A stretch of DNA of 64,000 nt, taken from the NCBI RefSeq assembly GCF_000230675.1, contig NZ_AGIK01000003.1, positions 124,001 to 188,000 of the forward strand, read 5' to 3'. The position numbers and the translations under genes are program-made. This DNA comes from Synechococcus sp. WH 8016 (lineage in GTDB: Bacteria > Cyanobacteriota > Cyanobacteriia > PCC-6307 > Cyanobiaceae). A model generated the notes under the pieces. That model saw nothing but the letters and a program-made list of their open reading frames with translations. It did not search any database and was not told the DNA's origin. This document shows positions 40,191-50,030 of this stretch, in pieces (position 1 is the first letter of the stretch; every line of letters starts with the position of its first letter).

Positions 40191-40622
40191 ACCGATTTAT
40201 TATTTTTTATCTAGTGCCTATTGATTAGTGCATGAAGGGAACACTAGTGCATATAATCAAAAATAGTTCTCGGCAACAAGCCAAGCCTCTCTTCCAGCAC
40301 TAATCCATGAACTATGACGGGATACACAAGCGCTCGTCAACAAAAATGATCCTAAACCTCACTTCAAATCTCCATAGACAGACGATACATCCACAGAGCT
40401 TTTGACTAAAAACCAGAAACGTATCAAGAACTCACGCCTCTTTCCAGAAAATCATACAGAAGAAGATTGGGCTTGATTTAGCAAAACAAAGCTTGCTTAC
40501 TAGAGCAATTTAAACTTACATTTTCAATGACTAAAAATATTATGCGCACAATTTAAATTTAAAGAATTGGACGCCCATGCTTTCCCCTCAAATTGTAATC
40601 CTGACTCTAGGCACTTAATCGA
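40191..40622. other. AT-rich intergenic region after the che cluster
   Basis: 432 bp between the cyclase and the alaS-tail fragment. No gene, repeat or clear terminator hairpin. Confidence 0.5.
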
Positions 40623-41105
40623 TCAAGACTCTTCAGCTAACGCCAAAGAAAGCTGCTCCCGAGCTACCTCCAACGCTGTTTGAAGCGCTGAGCCATCGCG
40701 TCCACCCGCCTGTGCCAAGTTCGGACGACCTCCACCACCGCCACCGCAGAGCTTGGCGATCCCACCGATAAACTTGCCAGCCTGGAGCTTGGCCGCAATC
40801 ACCTGCTTGCCGAAAGCCGCCACCAGAATCACCTTGCCCTGATCGGCTGGATCCGGCAGTCCACCGATCACCACCGCAGCGCCATCCCCCAACTGATCAG
40901 CCAGGCTCTGCGCCGCCCCCTGCAGGCCTGCGCCGTCCACGCCATCGAGACGCTCCAGTTGATAGGACATTAGTAAAGGGTCTCTACCAAGCGAATGGTT
41001 ACGACAAAGACTAAAAACAATGCCACCACGAGCCACAGCAAGATTATGAGCAATTCGCTCAACTCCACCATGGCCAGGCGGATACTCGCGCAGAAGCTGA
41101 ATCAT
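40623..41105 (-). pseudogene. Glycosyltransferase start fused to a second alaS 3' end
   Basis: One open frame of 160 codons with two origins. Codons 1-45 (MIQLLREYPPGHGGVERIAHNLA, GGIVFSLC) are the N-terminus of a GT4-type glycosyltransferase. From about codon 48 (YQLERLDGVDGAGLQGAAQ) to the stop it is the C-terminal domain of alanyl-tRNA synthetase, including LPDPADQGKVILVAAFGK and AKLCGGGGGGRPNLAQAGG. The real alaS 3 kb away ends with a similar but diverged sequence. The junction lies near 40965. The ATG overlaps the sulfotransferase stop (ATGA), so the hybrid inherits the glycosyltransferase's translation signals. A working enzyme is very unlikely. Confidence 0.85.
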
Positions 41106-42163
41106 CGCAAGAACCTAAAACGATCCATCAAGGAGCGAACAGGAGCCATCATCCTCCAGCTTGTTGAAGCTTGAATATCAAGATACTTATGGTTAAGCAG
41201 GGAGTAATCCTCTTGCAAAGCCAGCAAATCAATCTCTAGCTGATCGCACACAGACTTAAATTCAACTGACTTTGCTTCCAAAACAATCTGTTCGTAAACA
41301 ACCTCATCCAACACAGGACGAGGGAGATTAGAGAATTGATTGACAAATTCGTTCAACCAATCAGTTGCTGCCAAGGTGCGGTCATAGCGCTGCTGGCAGC
41401 AATTAAGCAATGATGTATTTACGCGAAGCCGAGACTCAGACATCAAGACAGCGTTCGATCGATTCAACTCAGACTTTATAGAAGAATCAATCAGCCGTTG
41501 CCAGTCTTGATCAGCAGGCCTTGGATGATAGCAACGCTCAAGAAATTGATAGACATTCTTTTGAATTAAGCTGCCGGAACAAACTTCAGGAGCTTGCAGC
41601 AAAATATCATAAGGCAGAAAAAGATCGTCGCTAGAAAGTTCAGCTGCCAAATGAAAATTATAAATTATCCAAAGAACCAAACCATGATTAATACTTAATC
41701 CATCGCGAGTGTACAAAGACATCGCAACCTGCAGTGGCTGCCTGAAAGCAGCCACAAGGGGGATTCTCTTGAGAAGAATATGAAGATAGGCGGGATAGGT
41801 CAAACACAAACGCGGATCCTTATCGACCCAAGCAGTGGAGAGGGCATAAGAAGAAAATCGGCTTCTAAATTGATGCAGCCAATGAAGCAACGGTTTTTGC
41901 TCCCATCGCGTAGGGAGTAAGGGAGGCAACTCCCAACTACCACCAAGCCGCTCAAAAATTTCTTTGTTCGTGTCTACAAGCCTCTTAGTCTCAAAAAAAC
42001 CCATAGGGTTATCAAGTTGTATGTCAATATCACCGGAACGTGCCATGGATGACTCGTCCACGACAAGATCATGCATCAGCGAAGCCACTAAGGAAGTTCC
42101 TGAGCGGTGGCAACCAGTGACAAACACCAAACAAACAGCCAAGACATAAGGAGCATAAATCAA
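41102..42163 (-). CDS. Sulfotransferase-family protein
   Basis: 353 residues. The 5'-phosphosulfate-binding loop is VTGCHRSGTSLVASL (about 14-28); VAAFRQPLQVAMSLY (about 137-151) matches the 3'-phosphate-binding region. The N-terminal stretch before it is hydrophobic. The last 60 residues are a coiled coil (LEIDLLALQEDYSLLNHKYLDI) ending in SWRMMAPVRSLMDRFRFLR, a tail common on glycosyltransferases of surface-polysaccharide clusters. It likely sulfates a surface glycan with PAPS. It is coupled to a glycosyltransferase gene of which only the first codons remain. Confidence 0.8.
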   Translation of the reverse strand: MIYAPYVLAVCLVFVTGCHRSGTSLVASLMHDLVVDESSMARSGDIDIQLDNPMGFFETKRLVDTNKEIFERLGGSWELPPLLPTRWEQKPLLHWLHQFRSRFSSYALSTAWVDKDPRLCLTYPAYLHILLKRIPLVAAFRQPLQVAMSLYTRDGLSINHGLVLWIIYNFHLAAELSSDDLFLPYDILLQAPEVCSGSLIQKNVYQFLERCYHPRPADQDWQRLIDSSIKSELNRSNAVLMSESRLRVNTSLLNCCQQRYDRTLAATDWLNEFVNQFSNLPRPVLDEVVYEQIVLEAKSVEFKSVCDQLEIDLLALQEDYSLLNHKYLDIQASTSWRMMAPVRSLMDRFRFLR

Positions 42164-42216
42164 CTAGAGCTATATACCGGAAAAGCAGTTAAGATAGTTC
42201 GGATTTGAATCACGTC

Positions 42217-42966
42217 GTGGAAAAAAAGCTAGCTTTTCTGGTGTGCGGTGCTCAAAAAAGTGGCACTACGGCACTAGCAGCCTATCTGCGCCAACACCCA
42301 GAAATATTCCTGCCGGAAGAAAAAGAGCTTCATTTCTTTGATGATGAGACGCAATCGTGGCCAAACGCTAATTGGGATGAGCTTCACTCACAGTTCGCGA
42401 ATGCGCTACCAAACCAACAATGGGGTGAGGCAACACCAATCAGCATGTATTGGGACGCTGCACCAGAACGTATTTGGTCGTACAACCCAAAAATACGACT
42501 GATTGTTGTATTACGGAATCCAATAGAACGCGCATATTCACACTGGACAATGGAGAAAAACCGAAATGCTGAACCATTGAGCTTTGAAGAAGCGCTACAA
42601 CGCGAAGAGGAACGCAGCCGTGAAGGGCTTCCAACACAACACCGTGTGTTCTCATACACAGACCGAGGCTTTTACAGCTCACAAATAAAGCGCTTATGGC
42701 GCTTTTTTGGCAAAGATCAAGTTCTTGTGTTGAGGCATGAAGTTCTAAGATTAACGCCAGACATATGCCTAAAGAGAATATGGGATCATCTTGGATTGAA
42801 TCATGCGCAAAATATCAAGCCTCTGGAGATACACACAGGCAATTACGAGGAACCGATGAGCACAAAAGCGCACCAAAGGCTGCGCAAAACCTATTTGCAT
42901 GAAATCAGCCAATTAGAAGCTTTACTAAATTGGGACTGCAGCAACTGGCTGAAAAAGAATCACTGA
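42217..42966 (+). CDS. Sulfotransferase-family protein
   Basis: 249 residues from GTG 42217; a TTG at 42205 adds four residues and I cannot decide between them by ribosome site. PAPS-binding motifs are clear: CGAQKSGTTALAAYLRQHPE near the N-terminus and RLIVVLRNPIERAYSHWTM (about 95-113), plus RGFYSSQIKRLWRFFGKDQVLVL typical of heparan/deacetylase-like sulfotransferases. Divergent from the other sulfotransferase, with 50 bp between starts. Probable role: sulfation of cell-surface polysaccharide. Confidence 0.85.
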   Translation: MEKKLAFLVCGAQKSGTTALAAYLRQHPEIFLPEEKELHFFDDETQSWPNANWDELHSQFANALPNQQWGEATPISMYWDAAPERIWSYNPKIRLIVVLRNPIERAYSHWTMEKNRNAEPLSFEEALQREEERSREGLPTQHRVFSYTDRGFYSSQIKRLWRFFGKDQVLVLRHEVLRLTPDICLKRIWDHLGLNHAQNIKPLEIHTGNYEEPMSTKAHQRLRKTYLHEISQLEALLNWDCSNWLKKNH

Positions 42967-43706
42967 AAATATTAATCTACATCCAGTACGCATTTGCCCC
43001 AAAGCAAGGATCTCCGTATTCATCAGAGAATGAAGGGAAGCGCTCATTAAAACTTCTCGCACTGAAAGAAGCAACCATAGAAAATCCAGAAAGATACAAC
43101 AGCACGCAATAGATGGATATATGCATCACTAGTGAAGGCAAAACCTGTTGCGAAACGAGAAATAACGACAGAGAACCAGACAGTTTCAACTATAAAGCCT
43201 AAACTCATCCAGAATTGAATTAGGTGAAAATACTGGCAATCCGCAAGAAGTCAGGATCACAATACAGAAAAACTAATTCATATTCTAAATCATGGAAGCA
43301 AGAGATCATTGCAGCAGGTAGATGATTGCGATATGGCTGATTAAACGGAAGACAGCATTGGGATATTAGAGCAATACTTCTCATAACAGATAGAATAGAT
43401 GATGAGACTAAGCGATGAGTATTACGCTTTCATCCCCCATCACCGCGAAACAATCCCCGAGGAGGGGGATGTGATTTTGTCTGGAGATCCAGATGGCGGA
43501 CGACCACTTAGAGATTGGCGCGTCGAGTTGAAGCTGTCCTTAGGGAGTCAATGATTGAACGCCACAAATAAGCCCAACTGATAGATCCTCTTCGACTTGC
43601 TCAATTGATTCCGAGACAAGTCACCTCTCACCATCCTGCAAAGCAATGAGATCCCGCTGACGACAAACAGCACCTTGAACGATTCTCAAGAGAAAGCCTC
43701 AGAAAA
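42967..43706. other. Intergenic region between sulfotransferase and alaS
   Basis: 740 bp, mostly AT-rich without a gene except the small frame at 43399-43554. Nothing resembling an integrase or attachment repeat was seen. Confidence 0.5.
43399..43554 (+). CDS. Possible 51-residue protein
   Basis: MMRLSDEYYAFIPHHRETIP followed by EEGDVILSGDPDGGRPL and a basic/hydrophobic end. It is GC-richer than the surroundings and reads like protein, but it has a weak ribosome site and no family I recognise. It may be a fragment of a larger gene. Confidence 0.35.
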   Translation: MMRLSDEYYAFIPHHRETIPEEGDVILSGDPDGGRPLRDWRVELKLSLGSQ

Positions 43707-46388
43707 TCATCCCAAATATTGTTTTAAGTCCGCACTAGCCGCCTCTAAGGCTCCATCGAGGGCACCACCATTACGGCCACCCGCCTGAGCCAGATTCGGG
43801 CGGCCACCTCCGCCACCACCGCAAAGCTTGGCAATCGAGCCAATGAACTTGCCCGCCTGCTGACCACTAGCGATGACGGCTTTGCCAAAAGCTGCCACCA
43901 AAATCACTTTGCCTTGGTCACTCGGGTCAGGCAAACCTCCCAGCACAACAGCCGAGGCATCGCCCAACTGGTCGAGCAATCCCAAAGCGGCGCCTTGCAA
44001 TCCATCACCATCCACACCATCAAGGCGAGCCACCAACAGCTGATAGTCACCAACCGCTACAGCTTGGGTAGCCATGGCCGCCGACTTCGCGACAGCTAAT
44101 TCAGCCCGGGCCGCGGTCAACGACTTTTGGCTGCTCTTCAGCTCCTCCTGCAATGCCGACACGCGCTCAACGATCTCGCCAGGTTGTGCCTTAAAGCGAT
44201 CACCAAGCTGCTTCACCACGGCCTCACGCTCATTGAGATAAGCCAGCACAGAAGCACCCGCCACCGCTTCAATTCTGCGGATCCCAGCCGCAACACCACT
44301 CTCACTCACGATCTTGAACAAACCAATCTCGGCCGTGTTGCTCACATGGGTGCCACCACAAAGCTCCATCGACACGCCGGGAACATCAACCACGCGAACC
44401 ACATCGGCATATTTTTCGCCAAACATCGCCACGGCACCAGCCGCCTTCGCTTCATCAATGGCCATCTCATTGACTTCAAGACCGTGCGCATCGCAGATCC
44501 AGCCATTGATCAAGGTCTCGATCTGCTCAAGTTCACCAGGTTTCACGGCCCTTGAGCAGTGGAAGTCAAAACGCAGTCGCTCAAAATCAACGAGCGATCC
44601 GGCCTGCCCAATGCCCGGATCCACCACCTGCTTCAAGGCTGCTTGCAGCAGATGTGTCGCCGTGTGATTCGCTTGAGCGCGACGTCGGCAAGCGCGGTCC
44701 ACTTGACCATGCACCAGATCACCAACCTCGAGACGTCCACGCTGAACCGTGCCGCTATGGACGAACACCCCGCGATTGCGACTAACACCATCAATCACAA
44801 CGATCAAACCGTTGCCATCAGCTCCATCGCCAACGAGAAGACCGCGATCACCCACCTGACCACCGCCCTCGCCATAAAAAGGGGTGCGGTCCAACACCAC
44901 CTGCACCGCATCACCATCCGAGGCGGATGTAGCGGCTTCGCCATTAACCAATAAGGCCTGCACGCTGCTGTTGCTCGGCGTTAGCAGTTCATATCCCTCA
45001 AATGCTGTGGCATTGAGATCAGCCGCCACTTGATCGATCGCATCCTGGAGCGTGAGATCGATACTGACCGCCGCGGCCTTCGCCCGCTGACGCTGTTGCT
45101 CCATCGCCTGCTCGAATCCAGCCAGATCCACATCGAGGCCTTGCTCTTCGGCAATTTCCTGGGTGAGCTCCAGAGGGAAGCCATAGGTGTCGTAGAGCTC
45201 AAATGCTTGGGCACCACTGATCTGTTTGGGCTTGCTCTCCAGAACATCTGCCAACAACTTCTCCCCACGCTCCAGGGTTTCCAAAAAGCGCGACTCCTCC
45301 CTCTGAAGCTCGGACAAGATCACCTCCTGGCGCTCAAGCACCGAGGGGTGGGCGTCCTGGAGAAGGGCGATCGAAGCTTCTCCCATCGTGACAAGAAAAG
45401 GCTTGTGAATACCCAGCAAACGGCCGTGTCGCACCACCCGGCGCAAGAGACGGCGCAAGATATAGCCGCGGCCCAGGTTGCTGGCCGTGACGCCATCACA
45501 AATCAGCTGCGTGATCGCCCGGCTGTGATCTCCGATCACCTTGAGCGACGTTTTTCCCTTGTCGTCGAGCTGGTGGTAGTCGACCTCCGCCAGATCGGCC
45601 GCAGCCTGGATCAACGGAAAGATCAGATCGGTTTCGTAGTTATTGGGCACCTTCTGCAGGATCTGAGCCATCCGCTCCAGGCCCAGACCCGTGTCGATGT
45701 TCCTGTTCGCAAGCGGCGTGAGGGTGCCCTCAACGTCGCGGTTGTATTGCATGAACACCAAGTTGTAGAACTCGATGAAGCGGTCGTCGTCCTCGAGATC
45801 GATTCCTTCGTCACCAAGTTCGGGCTTGAAGTCGTAGTAAATCTCCGAGCAAGGGCCACAGGGCCCGGTCGGGCCAGAGGCCCAAAAGTTGTCGGCTTCA
45901 TCCATGCGGATGATCCGCTTGGGGTTCACCCCCACCACATCGCGCCAAATCTGTTCCGCCTCATCGTCTTCACGGAAGACACTCACCACCAAATGCTTCG
46001 GATCGATACCAAAGACATCCGTACTCAGCTCCCAGGCCCACTCAATCGCCTGCTGCTTGAAGTAATCGCCAAACGAAAAGTTGCCGAGCATCTCAAAAAA
46101 CGTGTGATGCCGCGCCGTACGGCCCACGTTCTCGATGTCGTTGGTGCGAATGCACTTTTGGCTACTGGTGGCTCGCGGAGCTGGTCGCTTCTGCTGCCCA
46201 AGGAAGACCGGCTTAAACGGCAACATCCCCGCAATGGTGAGCAACACCGTTGGATCCTCAGGAATCAAGGAGGCACTTGCCATCACCTTGTGGCCCCGCG
46301 CCTCGTAGAAACTCAGGAATGCCGCCCGAATCTCAGCACCAGTGCGGGGGGTGGCAGCAGCGGATCGCGACGAACGTGCAACAGCCAT
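43707..46388 (-). CDS. alaS: Alanyl-tRNA synthetase
   Basis: Charges tRNA(Ala) in the cytosol. 893 residues from ATG 46388 (MAVARSSRSAA), the start matching the family; a longer frame begins at 46472. Seen: class II core with RHHTFFEMLGNFSFGDYFK, GPTGPCGPCSEIYYD and NIDTGLGLERM; editing domain with zinc ligands HTATHLLQAAL and CGGTHVSNT; and the C-Ala domain with QGKVILVAAFGK and LCGGGGGGRPNLAQAGG. The last 115 codons are duplicated in diverged form at 40623-40967. It is divergent from the small membrane-protein gene, 34 bp between starts. Confidence 0.97.
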   Translation of the reverse strand: MAVARSSRSAAATPRTGAEIRAAFLSFYEARGHKVMASASLIPEDPTVLLTIAGMLPFKPVFLGQQKRPAPRATSSQKCIRTNDIENVGRTARHHTFFEMLGNFSFGDYFKQQAIEWAWELSTDVFGIDPKHLVVSVFREDDEAEQIWRDVVGVNPKRIIRMDEADNFWASGPTGPCGPCSEIYYDFKPELGDEGIDLEDDDRFIEFYNLVFMQYNRDVEGTLTPLANRNIDTGLGLERMAQILQKVPNNYETDLIFPLIQAAADLAEVDYHQLDDKGKTSLKVIGDHSRAITQLICDGVTASNLGRGYILRRLLRRVVRHGRLLGIHKPFLVTMGEASIALLQDAHPSVLERQEVILSELQREESRFLETLERGEKLLADVLESKPKQISGAQAFELYDTYGFPLELTQEIAEEQGLDVDLAGFEQAMEQQRQRAKAAAVSIDLTLQDAIDQVAADLNATAFEGYELLTPSNSSVQALLVNGEAATSASDGDAVQVVLDRTPFYGEGGGQVGDRGLLVGDGADGNGLIVVIDGVSRNRGVFVHSGTVQRGRLEVGDLVHGQVDRACRRRAQANHTATHLLQAALKQVVDPGIGQAGSLVDFERLRFDFHCSRAVKPGELEQIETLINGWICDAHGLEVNEMAIDEAKAAGAVAMFGEKYADVVRVVDVPGVSMELCGGTHVSNTAEIGLFKIVSESGVAAGIRRIEAVAGASVLAYLNEREAVVKQLGDRFKAQPGEIVERVSALQEELKSSQKSLTAARAELAVAKSAAMATQAVAVGDYQLLVARLDGVDGDGLQGAALGLLDQLGDASAVVLGGLPDPSDQGKVILVAAFGKAVIASGQQAGKFIGSIAKLCGGGGGGRPNLAQAGGRNGGALDGALEAASADLKQYLG

Positions 46389-46422
46389 GGCGGATTCCGC
46401 GTAAACAGCAGATAGAACGGTC

Positions 46423-46839
46423 ATGATCGCCCCTGAGCCGCCGCGCCCCGTCGTCGCACCGTCTCCTTCCACCGACAGCCGCGACCGACTGCGCCGCCTC
46501 TCCCTGGGCTGGGCCTGCCTTGCTGGGCTAACGGCCGGGCTTTTTAGCCTTCCATTTGGACTTGAAATGGCCGTGCGATCCGCTGGCTGCGGATTGTTTT
46601 ATGGCCTTCTGGCCTTCCACCTAGAACGCGTTGACTCCAACGACTCCCACTTACGGGCCGGGCTCGTTGGAGCGGTCTGTGGGTTACGAAGCCTGGGAAT
46701 GTCGTTACCTTCCCCCTTGGCAGGGGCCGATGCCCTGGCAATATTGGTATTGGATCTCCTCATTGGGTGGTTGCCGTTGGTCGGCAGCGCACTCGTGCTT
46801 TACGGAACCCAACGCATGTTTTCTGCGTCGCGGCCATGA
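46423..46839 (+). CDS. Small membrane protein of unknown function
   Basis: 138 residues with three or four hydrophobic segments (about 27-45, 50-66, 80-95, 104-128) and a disordered Pro/Ser N-terminus. Family not recognised. Its stop overlaps the SNF2 helicase start by 4 bp (ATGA), so the two are coupled. Confidence 0.7.
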   Translation: MIAPEPPRPVVAPSPSTDSRDRLRRLSLGWACLAGLTAGLFSLPFGLEMAVRSAGCGLFYGLLAFHLERVDSNDSHLRAGLVGAVCGLRSLGMSLPSPLAGADALAILVLDLLIGWLPLVGSALVLYGTQRMFSASRP

Positions 46840-49800
46840 GCCTGCTGCACGCCACCTGGCTTCCGGCCATTCGTACTCCTAGCAGCTCTGGACGAGCTGC
46901 CCTTTTGGTGTGGGCTGACACCTGGCGCGTTGCCGAGCCTGCTGGCCCAACGACGACCCCTGCGCTTCATCCCTTCACCCTCAGCCCAGACGATCTCCGT
47001 GCCTTGCTAACGGAACGGGATCTCTTGCCCGACGGCATCATTGATGCCACGGCGTGTCTCACCCTGCCGAGCCGCAGCGTGAAGCCCCGAAAGAAGCGCG
47101 GAACAGAGACCAGCAGCACTGAAGAACCGGGCTGGACAGGCCTCCCCTTGCAAGCTGGAGAACCCATCCCCAAACAAACAGAGTGGTGGCCTTGGCAGGT
47201 GCAGGGCCTGGCGATTGAGCCGATGGCCGCCACCGCCTGGCTCTCCAGTCTTCCTCTTTCCGGACGACATCCGGATCTGGCTGATGAGTTGCGCTGGTGG
47301 AGTCACATGCAGCGTTGGTCCCTCAGCCTCGTCGCCCGCAGCCGCTGGCTGCCGCAGGTGGAGCTGAGCAAGGGCGAGGGCTATCCCCATCGCGCCCGCT
47401 GGGTGCCACTCCTGAACCGGGAAGAGGACCGGCGCCGTCTTGAGGACCTGGCCTCAGGACTCCCTCTCGTTGCCACCTGTGCCTTGCCTTGGCGAGAACC
47501 CACCGGCAAACGCAGCAACCGAATCACCAGGCTCAGACCAGAAGCCATGCGCGCCGCGAATCCAGTGGCTTGCTGCCGGCCGCGCAGCGGACGACTCCGG
47601 GTTGCCACGCTGTTGGCCGACCTGATGGACGCGCAACTGCGCAAAGGCTTCACCCCTGACCATGACGGATTGGATCCCCTGCTCCGCGCCTGGGAGGAGG
47701 CCTTGAGCTCAGAGACGGGGGTGATTCAACTCAATGATGAGGAGACCGAACGCTTAGCCACCGCCAGCAATCATTGGCGTGAAGGGGTGGCTGGAAATGT
47801 GGCAGCAGCCCGTGCCTGCTTGGAACTAGCAACACCAGCGGACGATGAGGAGCTCTGGCCACTGCGCTTCTTTCTGCAAGCGGAAGCTGACCCAACCCTC
47901 AAGCTGCCCGCGGGGGCGGCCTGGGCGGCAGGCCCCAGCGGTCTACAGCTTGGGGAAGTCAAGGTGGATCACCCCAGCGAAGTCTTGCTCGAGGGCATGG
48001 GCCGAGCACTGACCGTGTTCCAGCCGATTGAGCGCGGATTGGATAGCGCCACACCAGAGAGCATGCAGCTCACACCCGCTGAAGCGTTTGTTTTGGTGCG
48101 CACAGCAGCCAGACAACTGCGGGATGTGGGTGTTGGCGTTGACCTACCACCAAGCCTCTCGGGAGGGTTGGCCAGCCGGCTTGGCCTCGCCATCCAGGCA
48201 GAGCTCTCGGAGCGCTCGCGAGGCTTCACGCTCGGTGAAAATCTCGACTGGAGTTGGGAGCTGATGATCGGCGGGGTGACGCTGACCTTGCGCGAGCTTG
48301 AGCGACTGGCGGGAAAGCGCAGCCCTCTGGTGCGTCACAAAGGGGCTTGGATCGAACTACGCCCCAATGACCTCAAAAATGCTGAGCGCTTCTGCGCCGC
48401 CAATCCAGACCTAAGCCTCGACGACGCGCTTCGGCTCACCGCCACCGAGGGCGACACGATGATGCGCCTGCCGGTGCATCAATTTGATGCCGGTCCGCGG
48501 CTGCAAGCCGTGCTGGAGCAATACCACCAGCAAAAAGCGCCAGACCCCCTCCCCGCCCCCGAAGGATTTTCAGGTCAACTCAGGCCCTACCAAGAACGAG
48601 GGCTCGGCTGGCTTGCCTTCCTGCATCGTTTCGACCAAGGCGCCTGCTTGGCCGATGACATGGGCCTCGGCAAAACCATCCAACTGCTGGCCTTTCTGCA
48701 ACACCTCAAGGCAGAAAACGAGCTCAAGCGATCGGTGCTTTTGATTGCACCCACATCCGTGCTCACCAACTGGAAGCGTGAGGCAACAGCGTTCACCCCC
48801 GAGCTCAAGGTGCATGAGCACTACGGTCCAAAACGCCCCAGCACCCCAGCAGCCCTGAAGAAGGCGCTGAATGATGTGGATCTCGTGCTCACCAGCTACG
48901 GCCTGTTGCAACGCGACAGCGAACTGCTGGAAAGCCACGATTGGCAGGGTCTCGTCATCGATGAAGCGCAGGCGATTAAGAACCCATCCGCGAAACAAAG
49001 CCAAGCCGCCCGTGACCTGGCCCGTCCGAAAAAGAACAGCCGTTTTCGGATCGCTCTCACCGGTACACCTGTCGAAAACCGGGTCAGTGAGCTCTGGGCC
49101 CTGATGGACTTTCTCAACCCACGGGTGCTGGGAGAAGAGGAATTCTTCCGACATCGCTACCGCATGCCGATTGAGCGTTACGGAGACCTGTCATCGCTGC
49201 GCGACCTCAAAGCCCGGGTGGGACCGTTCATCCTCAGACGCCTGAAAACCGACAAAGCGATCATCTCGGATCTGCCCGAGAAGGTGGAATTGAGCGAATG
49301 GGTGGGTCTGAGCAAAGAGCAGAAGTCGCTGTATGCGAAAACCGTTGAAGACACCTTGGATGCCATTGCCCGCGCCCCTCGCGGCAAACGTCATGGTCAG
49401 GTGTTGGGGCTGCTCACCAAGCTCAAGCAGATCTGTAACCACCCGGCCCTTGCCCTCAAGGAACAGGGCGCCAGCGAGGATTTCCTCAAGCGGTCCGTGA
49501 AGCTCCAGCGCCTCGAAGAAATTCTTGACGAGGTGGTTGAAGCAGGGGATCGAGCCTTGCTGTTTACCCAGTTCGCGGAATGGGGCAAGTTGCTCCAGGA
49601 TTATTTACAGCGACGCTGGCGCAGTGAAGTGCCCTTCCTCAGCGGCAGCACCAGCAAAACGGAGCGGCAAGCCATGGTGGATCGCTTCCAGGAGGATCCG
49701 CGCGGGCCGCAGCTTTTCCTGCTGTCACTCAAAGCTGGCGGCGTCGGCCTCAACCTCACACGCGCCAGCCACGTCTTTCACATCGACCGCTGGTGGAACC

Positions 49801-50030
49801 CCGCCGTTGAAAATCAAGCCACAGACCGTGCGTATCGCATCGGACAAACGAACCGGGTGATGGTGCATAAGTTCATTACCAGCGGCTCCGTCGAAGAGAA
49901 AATTGACCGGATGATCCGCGAGAAATCAAGGCTGGCTGAAGACATCATTGGCTCCGGCGAAGACTGGCTTGGAGGCCTTGAGATGGGACAACTCAAAGAG
50001 CTCGTGAGCCTGGAGGACACCTCAACATGA
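46836..50030 (+). CDS. SNF2-family DNA helicase/translocase
   Basis: 1064 residues from ATG 46836. The N-terminal half (1-580) is the extended region usual in bacterial SNF2 proteins (SNF2_N-associated). The motor has Walker A DDMGLGKTIQLLAFL (near 610), LIAPTSVLTNWKRE, DEAQ box VIDEAQAIKNPSAKQ, TGTPVENRVSELWALMDFL, and helicase C motifs LLFTQFAEWGKLLQDYL, SLKAGGVGLNLT and QATDRAYRIGQT. Family knowledge: double-stranded DNA translocases linked to transcription or repair. The next gene encodes a SWIM zinc-finger protein coupled by ATGA, a common bacterial pairing. Confidence 0.95.
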   Translation: MSLLHATWLPAIRTPSSSGRAALLVWADTWRVAEPAGPTTTPALHPFTLSPDDLRALLTERDLLPDGIIDATACLTLPSRSVKPRKKRGTETSSTEEPGWTGLPLQAGEPIPKQTEWWPWQVQGLAIEPMAATAWLSSLPLSGRHPDLADELRWWSHMQRWSLSLVARSRWLPQVELSKGEGYPHRARWVPLLNREEDRRRLEDLASGLPLVATCALPWREPTGKRSNRITRLRPEAMRAANPVACCRPRSGRLRVATLLADLMDAQLRKGFTPDHDGLDPLLRAWEEALSSETGVIQLNDEETERLATASNHWREGVAGNVAAARACLELATPADDEELWPLRFFLQAEADPTLKLPAGAAWAAGPSGLQLGEVKVDHPSEVLLEGMGRALTVFQPIERGLDSATPESMQLTPAEAFVLVRTAARQLRDVGVGVDLPPSLSGGLASRLGLAIQAELSERSRGFTLGENLDWSWELMIGGVTLTLRELERLAGKRSPLVRHKGAWIELRPNDLKNAERFCAANPDLSLDDALRLTATEGDTMMRLPVHQFDAGPRLQAVLEQYHQQKAPDPLPAPEGFSGQLRPYQERGLGWLAFLHRFDQGACLADDMGLGKTIQLLAFLQHLKAENELKRSVLLIAPTSVLTNWKREATAFTPELKVHEHYGPKRPSTPAALKKALNDVDLVLTSYGLLQRDSELLESHDWQGLVIDEAQAIKNPSAKQSQAARDLARPKKNSRFRIALTGTPVENRVSELWALMDFLNPRVLGEEEFFRHRYRMPIERYGDLSSLRDLKARVGPFILRRLKTDKAIISDLPEKVELSEWVGLSKEQKSLYAKTVEDTLDAIARAPRGKRHGQVLGLLTKLKQICNHPALALKEQGASEDFLKRSVKLQRLEEILDEVVEAGDRALLFTQFAEWGKLLQDYLQRRWRSEVPFLSGSTSKTERQAMVDRFQEDPRGPQLFLLSLKAGGVGLNLTRASHVFHIDRWWNPAVENQATDRAYRIGQTNRVMVHKFITSGSVEEKIDRMIREKSRLAEDIIGSGEDWLGGLEMGQLKELVSLEDTST

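Noticed and set aside
45030-46415. 461-codon open frame on the + strand
   Set aside because: It is antisense to alaS, whose domains are unmistakable; GC-rich codon bias opens the shadow frame.
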